DNA of 15,450 bases, taken from Flavobacteriales bacterium (GTDB lineage Bacteria; Bacteroidota; Bacteroidia; Flavobacteriales_F; PHOS-HE28). Below the pieces are notes generated by a model. It was not told where the DNA came from and searched no databases. It saw nothing but the letters and a program-made list of their open reading frames with translations. This document shows positions 1 through 5,860 of this stretch, piece by piece. A program made the position numbers and the translations under genes. Each line of letters begins with the position of its first letter. Position 1 is the first letter of the stretch. The stretch lies in contig JADKCV010000042.1 of assembly GCA_016718655.1 (NCBI GenBank), forward strand, positions 1 to 15,450, in the 5' to 3' direction.

Positions 1-236
1 GCGACGTTACCCCTATAGCCCGCCGACGTCACCTATAGGGCGTTGACGTTGCCTCCCATAGCCCGCCGACGTCACCCCTGCAGGGCGTTGACGTTGCCCA
101 TAGCCTGCCAGCTTCACCCTTTAGGCGGCGACGATACCCTATAGCCCGCCGACGTCACCCTATAGGGGCGTTGACGTTGCCCTATGGCCTGTCGGCGTCA
201 CGCTTTAGGCGGCGACGTTACCCTGCAGAGCGTTGA
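1..236. repeat. Degenerate minisatellite, about 21 bp unit
   Basis: About eleven imperfect head-to-tail copies of a 20-23 bp unit, consensus near GACGTYRCCCTATAGSSCGYY. The units alternate between two forms (GACGTTGCC..ATAGCCCGCC and GACGTCACC..TAGGGCGTT), giving a higher-order period of about 42-44 bp. Each unit carries short palindromes (GACGTC, CTATAG or CTGCAG), so neighbouring units can fold back on each other. The period is not a steady multiple of three and stops occur, so a coding repeat is unlikely. There is no unique spacer between units, so this is not CRISPR. The array probably continues left of the window. Function unknown. Confidence 0.8.
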
Positions 237-283
237 GGCGAGCGGTGAGCGGGATGCCGACCGTGGACGACGAGGCGGGGCAT
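218..283 (-). repeat. DHFR-like leader fragment, copy A
   Basis: Minus-strand mini-ORF of 21 codons starting MPRLVVHG, then diverging and stopping. The conserved core is 260-285; its plus-strand form differs by one base from GTGGACGATGAGGCGGGGCA seen in copies B and D. It sits between the minisatellite and the broken small gene at 377-560. No intact reductase follows it. It is the most diverged of the four copies. Confidence 0.6.
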
Positions 284-303
284 GGGGATCAATTCGCAAA
301 CGT

Positions 304-326
304 CTTGAGAGAAATAATCTCTCAAG
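304..326. other. Perfect 9 bp hairpin
   Basis: CTTGAGAGA and TCTCTCAAG form a perfect 9 bp stem around a 5 nt AT loop (AATAA). It lies between the broken small gene at 377-560 and leader copy A. Neither side has a T-tract, so it is a weak candidate for an intrinsic terminator of the minus-strand gene; it could equally be an RNA-stabilising hairpin. Confidence 0.45.
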
Positions 327-376
327 AAAGATCGCGCCCGGAGATCACGAAGTACCACATGAAGGCATGGCTGGTT

Positions 377-560
377 CTATCTGTGTAGCGCGTGGAGTCC
401 ACAAGCCTTCTTGTGCTTTCCGCCGTTGAATACGAGCAGATAGTCGATCACAACGAAGGGAACACTGGGATCAGACCATCAACGAGGTACCCGAGCCAAG
501 ACTCTGGCCACACCGCAGCGAACAGATGCTGGGAAGCAAGAAGAGAAGCGTAAAGGGCAT
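377..560 (-). pseudogene. Broken small secreted protein gene
   Basis: From the ATG at 560 the minus strand reads a short signal-peptide-like start (MPFTLLFLLPSIC) and stops after 29 codons at 471. A shift of frame at about 470-475 opens PSVPFVVIDYLLVF and continues to a stop at 377. The two pieces together look like a small exported protein split by one frameshift. I do not recognise a family. It is the first small gene downstream of leader copy B. A different frame of the same DNA is open over 448-681 but has no recognisable features. Low certainty. Confidence 0.3.
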
Positions 561-684
561 TGAGGTACTGACCAAACGAAAAACAATCAGAAGGACAGTA
601 TCGCTCACGAAAGGGCAATGGGTTCTGAATGGCGGCAGTCGCTCTCAGCGCCCCAGCCCGTTGAATAGTACCATCTGGCAAGAA

Positions 685-792
685 TCATCGAATGGTACTT
701 CGCGTTACGGACAGCAGCTGAAATCTAGGATTCGCCTTGGCGCGATAGCCGTCGAGCGAGAGGGTGAAACCGTGGACGATGAGGCGGGGCAT
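685..792 (-). repeat. DHFR-like leader fragment, copy B
   Basis: Minus-strand mini-ORF of 35 codons beginning MPRLIVHGFTLSLDGYRA. The first strand followed by SLDG is what DHFR/RibD C-terminal-domain reductases look like at their N-terminus, and nothing of the rest of such a protein follows. The similarity to copy C extends over about 45 bp (747-794). Its tail (codons reading FQLLSVTR) is the reverse complement of the dispersed element at 701-724. It lies 54 bp after the stop of the broken gene at 846-2366. Confidence 0.7.
701..724 (+). repeat. Dispersed CGTTAGGGACAGCAGCGGA element, diverged copy
   Basis: CGCGTTACGGACAGCAGC with a slightly changed right side. It is related to the better copies at 4889-4962 and 5671-5700. 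Here it overlaps the 3' part of leader copy B. Function unknown. Confidence 0.5.
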
Positions 793-845
793 GGTGGAAC
801 GTTGCTACTTCCAAGGGTCTTGAATGAAGGCGCACGAACGCAGGA

Positions 846-2366
846 TCAATGCGTGAACGCTATGCGCCCGAACGACCGGCACTCCTCCTTGTTCGGCCCC
901 TTGCACTTGCCGTTTTCCCACGGCAGGAAATAGAACAGGTCATCGTTCACGTAGAACGCTTTGTGGGACACCAACAGGAGGGGCGGATCCGAGGGCCACG
1001 CCCAGGCTTCATCCTGCACAGTGCCGTCCAATGCTATGCTGCGCACCACGATCGTGCTCTCCTTCTCGTAGTCCTCGATGGGCTTCACGTCGCTCATCGT
1101 TTTGGCACCGATGTTCTCCTTGTGGTCGTTGTAGATGAAGTACAGCTTTCTCCCGTCGAACAGTTCGAAATGGCTGTAGTGGTTCTCCATGCGGTTGTTG
1201 CCAGCCTGGTCCTTCAGGATCACGCGCTCCCATAGCACCGAGCCATCCGCGGCGTAGCGGATGATGATCAGGTTGCCTTCCTTGCGCAGCTTGTTCCATT
1301 GGCCCCGGTCAGCGTAAATGCCCAAAGCACCCCCATCGGGCAGCGCATGCACCTTCAGCGCGATGTAATTGTCCAACCGCGATGAAGCGGAGAGTTTGGG
1401 GTCCTGCAACCAGCTGTTCAGGAAATCGGACCCTGGCGGCACATCCATCGCCACCTTTTCGCCGCGCGCGCGTTGAACCCGGAGAAGTAGGTGCTGCTCA
1501 GGTGGCGCCGATCGGGTTCATCACCCGATCACGACCTCACCGCGATCTCCTGCTTGTCGTTGAAGTCGAAGGGCCGCCTGTCTCTGGCCCTCGCCGGGAG
1601 GATCATGAGGTCGTGCTGCGTCATTGTCCCTCTGCCGCATCGAAGAAGAGGATGCTCTGTTTGATAGACGTTCGGATAGCCGGGGGCATCCGTTGAATTG
1701 GTGCGGAGGATCACGTACATGTACACGTTACCGCCATCGTCCACCCGATACTCCTTGAAGGTGATGTCCTCCCCCGTGTAGCCCGCCAGTTGAACCTCCT
1801 TGCTCCACTGCTGCTTCAGTTCAGCGTCCAGCACCTTCACGGTGAACTTCACAGGATCCTTCGGCCAGTAGTTGATGTTCCGGTAGGTGGCTATACGGCC
1901 ACGGTCACGGGAGAAGGCCACATCATAGACCCCTGCTTGTTGTTGGTCACGTCGCGGATCACGTCGATCTCCACCGGCGTGGACATCGGGTTGCCATCGC
2001 GGATCGATGCGCGTAGCGAACAGCGTATTCGAATCCGCCTTCTTGTCGTGGTAGCAGGAGAAGAGGCACATCCGGCCTTGCACGGATTGATGCCCCTCGA
2101 ACAATTGCTCCTTCCCTCCTCACCCGGCACCGTGAGCAACTTGCTCAGTTCCAGGGCGCACGTCTGCCGGTCGTACCGGTTGAAGAGCACCTTATAGTCC
2201 GGATAGGTGCCGGTGCGTGCCTGCACAAAGAAGGAGGTCGCATCCTCCGCGAACACGCGGTCAATGGCATAGTCCTCCTTGGCGTAGCCCGTGCAGACGT
2301 GGAAGTCCGGTTGGGCGAAGAGCATCCGCCAGAAGTCAGAAGGAGGAAGGTAATGAACAGACGCAT
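846..2366 (-). pseudogene. Secreted protein of unknown function, multiply frameshifted
   Basis: One gene of about 500 codons can be pieced together. It starts at the ATG at 2366 with a signal peptide (MRLFITFLLLTSGG, then MLFAQPDF after a frame change near 2330; cleavage likely after the Ala of FAQ). It passes through several frames (changes near 2115, 1990 and 1925, and a stop or shift near 1530-1450) and ends in a clean 202-codon stretch, 846-1454. Reconstructed blocks include YAIDRVFAEDATSFFVQ, MTQHDLMILP, DFNDKQEIAV and YFLPWENGKCKG. The late part has repeated short beta-strand-like blocks such as NLIIIRYAADGSVLWER, so a beta-propeller-like exported protein is possible, but I recognise no family. 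It sits between leader copies C and B. At least five lesions make it a pseudogene unless they are sequencing indels. Confidence 0.6.
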
Positions 2367-2436
2367 GGGTCGCTGGAGGTTGTCGATCAAGATGCAGGGG
2401 TGGCGGGAATTAGGCGCTTTAATCCACGCGGACCGA

Positions 2437-2490
2437 TCACGCACTGGCGCCGTCGAGCGAGATACGACCGTTGACGATGAGGCGGGGCAT
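2437..2490 (-). repeat. DHFR-like leader fragment, copy C
   Basis: Minus-strand mini-ORF of 17 codons, MPRLIVNGRISLDGASA, then stop. ISLDG is the best reductase-like match of the four copies. Its ATG lies 18 nt after the stop of the lipoprotein gene at 2508, and the next gene (ATG at 2366) begins about 70 nt beyond its own stop. DNA similarity to copy B covers the coding part and a few bases upstream of the ATG (GGAAC..TTGC). Confidence 0.7.
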
Positions 2491-2507
2491 TGGGAACTTG
2501 CGAGCAC

Positions 2508-3011
2508 TCAATGGACGCCGAATAAGCTCCTCTTCAACTCAGCAAACCCTTTCCAGTTCTTTTCAAAGTTCCAGTAGACCATTTCCAAGCCTCCATCCGT
2601 TCTGGTTGCCACGTAATCATCGATGGCGTTGCTCCCACCTTCAGCTAGAAAAGATCTTGCCGTTAGCTCTTGCAAATAGGCTACGATGCGCTCCTCCTTT
2701 GTTTGATCGAGTTGGGCATCGAGCCTTTCGACAATTCTCCGATCGATGTTCGATGGGTCGGGGCATTTCACCGTATCCCTTTCGTATGTAGCGAGCAGAC
2801 TGTCGACCTGTCTGAAGATCTTTATCACCTCATGATGGCCTCCCCATTCGCCACAGTCTGAGAAGCGGCCCATCAAGACCAGTGTATCGTTAGCGAGAAG
2901 GTTGTCCAGCCCAGAGACCGTCCTCTCCTTTGCCTGCTGTGAGCAAGAGAACATGCAAAGAAGGACAACGCTGCTGACGAAGGCCATCCGGTGGACAGGG
3001 CCTGTGAGCAT
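2508..3011 (-). CDS. Putative lipoprotein of unknown function
   Basis: Intact ORF of 167 codons from the ATG at 3011. The N-terminus MLTGPVHRMAFVSSVVLLC has a short charged n-region, a hydrophobic core and then MFSCSQQ, a plausible lipobox with the acylated Cys followed by polar residues; the mature protein would be anchored in a membrane facing the periplasm or outside. The rest is soluble and charged, with no domain I recognise. Alternative starts: ATG at 2987 (no positive n-region) or the leader ATG at 3044, because leader copy D reads in frame into this gene (MPRLIVHGFTIMLTG). That in-frame junction makes it look as if the gene was joined to the leader fragment. It follows the PIN remnant and precedes leader copy C by 18 nt. 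Confidence 0.65.
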   Translation of the reverse strand: MLTGPVHRMAFVSSVVLLCMFSCSQQAKERTVSGLDNLLANDTLVLMGRFSDCGEWGGHHEVIKIFRQVDSLLATYERDTVKCPDPSNIDRRIVERLDAQLDQTKEERIVAYLQELTARSFLAEGGSNAIDDYVATRTDGGLEMVYWNFEKNWKGFAELKRSLFGVH

Positions 3012-3020
3012 GATGGTAAA

Positions 3021-3046
3021 ACCGTGGACGATGAGGCGGGGCATGG
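3021..3046 (-). repeat. DHFR-like leader fragment, copy D
   Basis: Minus strand ATG at 3044 reads MPRLIVHGFT. Its plus-strand core GTGGACGATGAGGCGGGGCA is identical to that in copy B. Similarity ends after about ten codons, where the reading frame continues into the lipoprotein gene. The ATG is 23 nt after the stop of the PIN remnant (3068). Confidence 0.7.
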
Positions 3047-3067
3047 TAGAATTCAACTGCACCTGTG

Positions 3068-3504
3068 CTAGGCACCCAACCGGCTTCTCAATTCTTCGCT
3101 CGTCATGAGCAGCTTGAAGCTCTTGCGCCGCAGGCCGTTGATGAGCTTCTTGTCACCGGTCCATAACGGACAGTTCAAATGGAGAGCGAGTGCGACGAAC
3201 TGGTCGTCGTCCGCATCCACATTCTTCACCAGGTCAAAGGCGTGCTCCCAAGTCGCCGGAGGAACTACTGCGTGCGGCAGCACGGTTATCCGGCCCAGCA
3301 CGATGGACTCCAGTTCCACGATCTCACCGACGCTCATGCGTGCGGCCTTAGCAGCTTTTCGCGGTATTTGGTCAACTCCACCCGCAAATGCCTCGGTGCG
3401 AACAACTCCAACCTTGGCCATGTGAAAAGGAACAGATCACCCACCACTCCTCACGGTGTGATCATGGCACTGAACACGATGTTCGTATCGACGACGAGCT
3501 TCAC
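3068..3504 (-). pseudogene. PIN-domain toxin (type II TA), broken
   Basis: From a GTG at 3504 the minus strand reads VKLVVDTNIVFSAMI, the classic first strand of a PIN nuclease with its first catalytic Asp (VVDTN). Then comes an in-frame TGA at 3451-3453, more PIN sequence (GVVGDLFLFTWPRLELFAP), and a frameshift at about 3345-3357 into the long open part 3068-3421. That part carries the acidic motif DADDDQFVALAL and the late Asp block CPLWTGDKKLI. All expected acidic residues are present, so the family call is firm, but one stop and one shift break it. Such toxins cleave RNA and are held by a co-transcribed antitoxin. The GTG overlaps the antitoxin stop by 4 bp. The open part alone could start at the ATG at 3421, but this would lack the first catalytic Asp. 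Confidence 0.8.
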
Positions 3505-3641
3505 GAGGCGAGACGTTCACGCCGCTTGCGACCCATGGCGCGCTTCACTTCGCCAGCCAATCGATCCACGTCGGCCTGGGTGGCCTTCGACTTGCTGACC
3601 AATTGCCGGTAACGCAGGTACTCGGCGTCCGCAAGCTTCCC
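3501..3641 (-). pseudogene. Antitoxin remnant, 3' end only
   Basis: Reading frame of about 45 codons ending at 3501: KLADAEYLRYRQLVSKS, then ATQADVDRLAGEVKRAMGR and a basic end RKRRERLAS. It is helical and charged, as expected for the toxin-binding tail of a PIN-partner antitoxin, and its TGA overlaps the toxin GTG (GTGA). Upstream the frame hits a TAG at 3642-3644, where the IS3-family element begins. The DNA-binding N-terminus is missing, and I do not find it on the far side of the element. Confidence 0.65.
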
Positions 3642-3686
3642 CTAAAGTCGGGCCAGCGATAACTGGAGGTCTCAGGAGCATGTGGG

Positions 3687-4424
3687 TTAGAGTTGGATGG
3701 GCACTGGCGGCCGGTAACCGAGTGCTTTGTGAGGACGAAGATGGTTGTAGTCGTACATCCACTCGGTGGTGCGCAAGCGGACTTCATCGAGTGTGCGGAA
3801 GACGTAGGCACTGAGCAGCTCGCGACGTATGCTGCCGTTGAGGCGCTCCACGTAAGCGTTCTGTGTGGGCTTGCCGGGCTGGATGTAGGTGAAGGTGATC
3901 TTGTGCTCTCGGCACCAGTGGTCGAGCTTGGCGCTGATGAACTCCGGGCCGTTGTCCACGCGGATCATGGCGGGCAGACCGCGTTGTTCTTTCAGTCGTT
4001 CGAGTACGCGGATCACTCGCAGTGCGGGCAAGGAGGTGTCCACCTCGATGGCCAGTACCTCGCGGTTGTAGTCGTCCAGGATGTTGAGCAAGCGGTAGGT
4101 GCGACCGTCCCAGAGGCTGTCGTGCATGAAGTCGATGCTCCACACCTGATCAGGCGAACCGGGTTGGAACAAGGCTTGTTTCACACGTGCGGGTAAGCGC
4201 TTCTTCGCCCTGCGCCGGATGTTCAGGCCCATGGCCGTGTACACCCGGTACACGCGCTTGAAGTTCCAGCGTTGACCCGTCAAACGCATGCGGTGATGGC
4301 TCTGCCACACGCCGATGGCCGGATGTTTGGTGGTGAGCTGGGCCAAGGCGCTGATGATCTCGGTGTCATCGGGTGGCTGCTTGCGGTACTGCGCGGTGCT
4401 GCGAGCAAGGCCCCACCCCAGCAC
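3687..4424 (-). CDS. IS3-family transposase OrfB (rve/DDE integrase core)
   Basis: Open for 245 codons. It has an HTH-21-type N-terminal region (HPAIGVWQSHHRMR, then GLNIRRRAKKRLP) followed by the retroviral-integrase fold: first Asp in WSIDFMHDSLWDG, second Asp in MIRVDNGPEFIS, and the Glu in YVERLNGSIRRELL, spaced as in IS3 DDE transposases. The C-terminus TEWMYDYNHLRPHKALGY is typical. The true N-terminus lies upstream: EKREIVQALIIEHG at about 4425-4490 is in another frame, so a frame change near 4415-4430 (G-rich run) separates it from the body. The usual OrfA-OrfB frameshift signal A7G is present at the end of orfA, but it does not lead into that frame, so the element may be inactive or the sequence contains an indel. 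Confidence 0.85.
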   Translation of the reverse strand: MLGWGLARSTAQYRKQPPDDTEIISALAQLTTKHPAIGVWQSHHRMRLTGQRWNFKRVYRVYTAMGLNIRRRAKKRLPARVKQALFQPGSPDQVWSIDFMHDSLWDGRTYRLLNILDDYNREVLAIEVDTSLPALRVIRVLERLKEQRGLPAMIRVDNGPEFISAKLDHWCREHKITFTYIQPGKPTQNAYVERLNGSIRRELLSAYVFRTLDEVRLRTTEWMYDYNHLRPHKALGYRPPVPIQL

Positions 4425-4484
4425 GCCTGCCGCTGGGTGTGACCATGCTCGATGATAAGGGCCTGCACGATCTCGCGCTTCTCA

Positions 4485-4757
4485 TCAGACCCCCCACTTT
4501 TTTTCCACCACCTGCTTGAGCGAGTCGTGCATCATGCTCAACTCGGCATACATGCGTTTGAGGCGGCTGTTCTCTTCCTGCAGCTCCTTCACCTGCTTGA
4601 GCTGGCTGGCGTCCAAGCCGCCGTACTTGGCCTTCCACTGGTAGAACGTGGCGTTGCTGATGCCGTGCTCGCGACAGATGTCGGCGACCTTGGCTCCAGC
4701 GTCATGCTGCTTGAGCATCGAGACGATCTGATGCTCGGTGAACTTGCTTTTTCTCAT
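4485..4757 (-). CDS. IS3-family OrfA (HTH_Tnp_1)
   Basis: 90 codons, MRKSKFTEHQIVSMLKQ onward. A helix-turn-helix (VADICREHGISNATFYQWK, about residues 24-42) binds the element's ends, and a leucine-rich coiled coil follows (LKQVKELQEENSRLKRM) for multimerisation. Length and layout are normal for IS3-family OrfA. It ends KKWGV over a slippery A7G run, where a -1 ribosomal slip would normally make the OrfAB fusion. It is intact. Confidence 0.88.
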   Translation of the reverse strand: MRKSKFTEHQIVSMLKQHDAGAKVADICREHGISNATFYQWKAKYGGLDASQLKQVKELQEENSRLKRMYAELSMMHDSLKQVVEKKWGV

Positions 4758-4788
4758 GGCTACTTGCGGTTGAAAGTAGCCCCGGACC

Positions 4789-4842
4789 GGTCAGCCGGTT
4801 TTTCCCCAGGCCTTTGAAGGGGCCGGGAAAAACCGCCTGACC
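4789..4842. other. 54 bp interrupted palindrome at the IS edge
   Basis: GGTCAG-C-CGGTTTTTCCC pairs with GGGAAAAACCG-C-CTGACC: 17 base pairs with one C/C mismatch around an 18 nt loop that itself has GGCC/GGCC. It overlaps the orfA-side terminus of the insertion sequence. In RNA it would be a strong hairpin with A or T runs inside the stem, which could stop transcription entering the element; it may instead be a pre-existing repeat used as target. Confidence 0.7.
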
Positions 4843-4888
4843 TCCACCATCACGTGGCCGAACTATGGGGAAGCTGGCACATGCCTTT

Positions 4889-4962
4889 CGCGTTAGGGAC
4901 AGCAGCGGAAACCCGGGGCCGCCTTCGGCGAGGCGCGCCCATGGCCCAACCCCCAGCCGGGT
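4889..4962 (+). repeat. Dispersed CGTTAGGGACAGCAGCGGA element with GC-rich foldback
   Basis: The core CGCGTTAGGGACAGCAGC (from 4889) is followed by a GC-rich stretch that can fold (ACCCGG at 4911-4916 with CCGGGT at 4957-4962). The stretch 4843-5059 has no convincing gene; an ORF over 4850-5047 is just the translation of this GC-rich repeat. The core recurs at 5671 and, diverged, at 701. From memory, similar CGTTAGGGA..AGCGGA elements occur between genes in several Bacteroidota genomes; their role is not known to me. Confidence 0.6.
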
Positions 4963-5059
4963 CGAGGTCATGCGGGCCAAGGGGGATAGGTGAGGTAGGT
5001 GCGCCCTTGTGATGCAAAGAGTAAGACCACCCGCTCTCAATGAACAAGCCCCTGACACT

Positions 5060-5581
5060 TCATTTGTCCTTGCTGAACATCAATCTTAAACCCAGGCCGT
5101 ATAGCCCTTCCCCGCCCTTGGCCGATACAGTATGAATTCCTGCATCCACCTCGCGAAGCAGAGCATTCTTAATGGGGTAAAGCAACCTTCGACGCTTCAT
5201 TGATATTGTCTGCCGTGACACCATCGATTGACACTTCAAGTGGAGTCGACCGCCGTAGTTCGTCCATATCACCAACGTAGTCCTTTCAATGCTAGCCACC
5301 TCTACCGTGGTAATACTGGAAGCCTCGCCAACATCATTCGAAGTCGTCAGTTTGACGTTGTACTTGCCGTTCTTCTCGTATGTGTGAACAGGGGCATTCT
5401 CTTGCGCAAACGTTCCATCTCCAAAATCCCATTGATGGGCTCCCGCGTTCTTCGAACTATCGGAGAACACAACAACACCGTTTTCGGTGTCGGTGTACGA
5501 AAAGCTGGATGTAGGTGCGTGATTACAACCAATCAAGACTGAAGCGAGAGTTCCAGCTAAGGCGTGAGTCACCTTCTCCAT
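5060..5581 (-). CDS. PKD-domain lipoprotein
   Basis: Start chosen at the ATG at 5581, because MEKVTHALAGTLASVLIGC is a textbook lipoprotein signal: a charged start, a hydrophobic core and lipobox LIGC. A single PKD domain follows (about residues 27-95) with the hallmark WDFGDG and HTYEKNGKYNVKL; PKD domains are Ig-like surface modules. The last 75 residues look like the small beta domain often found after PKD in Bacteroidota (IWTNYGG ... AGIHTVSAKGG). Between these, at about 5160-5250, the expected sequence (LEVSIDGVTADNINEA) lies in another frame, so two compensating frameshifts are likely, although the ORF remains open. An earlier in-frame ATG at 5668 would bury the signal peptide and overlap the dispersed repeat, so it is disfavoured. 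Confidence 0.7.
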   Translation of the reverse strand: MEKVTHALAGTLASVLIGCNHAPTSSFSYTDTENGVVVFSDSSKNAGAHQWDFGDGTFAQENAPVHTYEKNGKYNVKLTTSNDVGEASSITTVEVASIERTTLVIWTNYGGRLHLKCQSMVSRQTISMKRRRLLYPIKNALLREVDAGIHTVSAKGGEGLYGLGLRLMFSKDK

Positions 5582-5670
5582 CGATCGTGGTGTATTTGAC
5601 GAAAGTAAGCGTAATCTGTTCGACTTCGTATGCACCAACTTTCCGCTTTCATTTTCGGAGCCCTGCATTC

Positions 5671-5700
5671 CGCGTTAGGGGACAGCAGCGGAAAGCCCGC
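5671..5700 (+). repeat. Dispersed CGTTAGGGACAGCAGCGGA element
   Basis: CGCGTTAGGGGACAGCAGCG, then GAAAGCCCGC; one extra G relative to the copy at 4889. It sits between the PKD lipoprotein start and the aldehyde dehydrogenase terminator. A GC-rich tail follows to about 5775. Confidence 0.6.
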
Positions 5701-5781
5701 AAGCGAGTAGGAACGACGAGTGCGGACTTCGAGCGAATGGCCTTTGGCGACGGCGAGTCTTCGAGCCGGAACGCCCAAAAG

Positions 5782-5836
5782 AAAAGAAAGCTGAGGTGTG
5801 AAGTGTGAAGTGGTACGACCTCACACTTCACACCTC
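5782..5836 (-). terminator. Rho-independent terminator of the aldehyde dehydrogenase
   Basis: Perfect 16 bp arms, GAGGTGTGAAGTGTGA at 5793-5808 and its complement at 5821-5836, around a 12 nt loop. On the minus strand the stem is followed by a T-rich run (CTTTCTTTTCTTTT). It starts 24 nt after the dehydrogenase stop at 5861, as expected for its terminator. Confidence 0.85.
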
Positions 5837-5860
5837 CGCACTCACCCCTCACACTTCGCA

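Larger units (their letters stand above)
3642..4795 (-). mobile_element. IS3-family insertion sequence
   Basis: About 1.15 kb containing orfA and orfB of an IS3-family element on the minus strand. Ends are approximate. The orfA-side end reads inward as TGACCGGTCCGGGGC; the opposite end, CCCCTAAAGTCGGGCCAGCG on the plus strand, is only loosely similar, so the inverted repeats are imperfect or one end is worn. The downstream end abuts the truncated antitoxin, so insertion (with or without an adjacent deletion) probably disabled the toxin-antitoxin pair. I could not identify a target-site duplication. Confidence 0.75.

Noticed and set aside
1..236. CRISPR array
   Set aside because: Units are contiguous and degenerate, with no unique spacers between identical repeats and no cas genes.
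526..933. 135-codon plus-strand ORF
   Set aside because: It runs antisense across leader copy B and the end of the secreted-protein pseudogene and has no recognisable protein features.
3451..3453. Selenocysteine at the in-frame TGA of the PIN gene
   Set aside because: The position is not catalytic, no SECIS-like hairpin is evident, and a second lesion lies downstream.
4280..4500. Programmed frameshifting alone explains the orfA-orfB junction
   Set aside because: A -1 slip at A7G gives a frame without transposase sequence; the OrfB N-terminus lies in a different frame from both the slip product and the OrfB body, so at least one true indel is needed.
4850..5047. 65-codon minus-strand ORF
   Set aside because: It covers the dispersed GC-rich repeat, has no domain or signal, and is rich in Pro, Arg and Gly as random high-GC reading would be.
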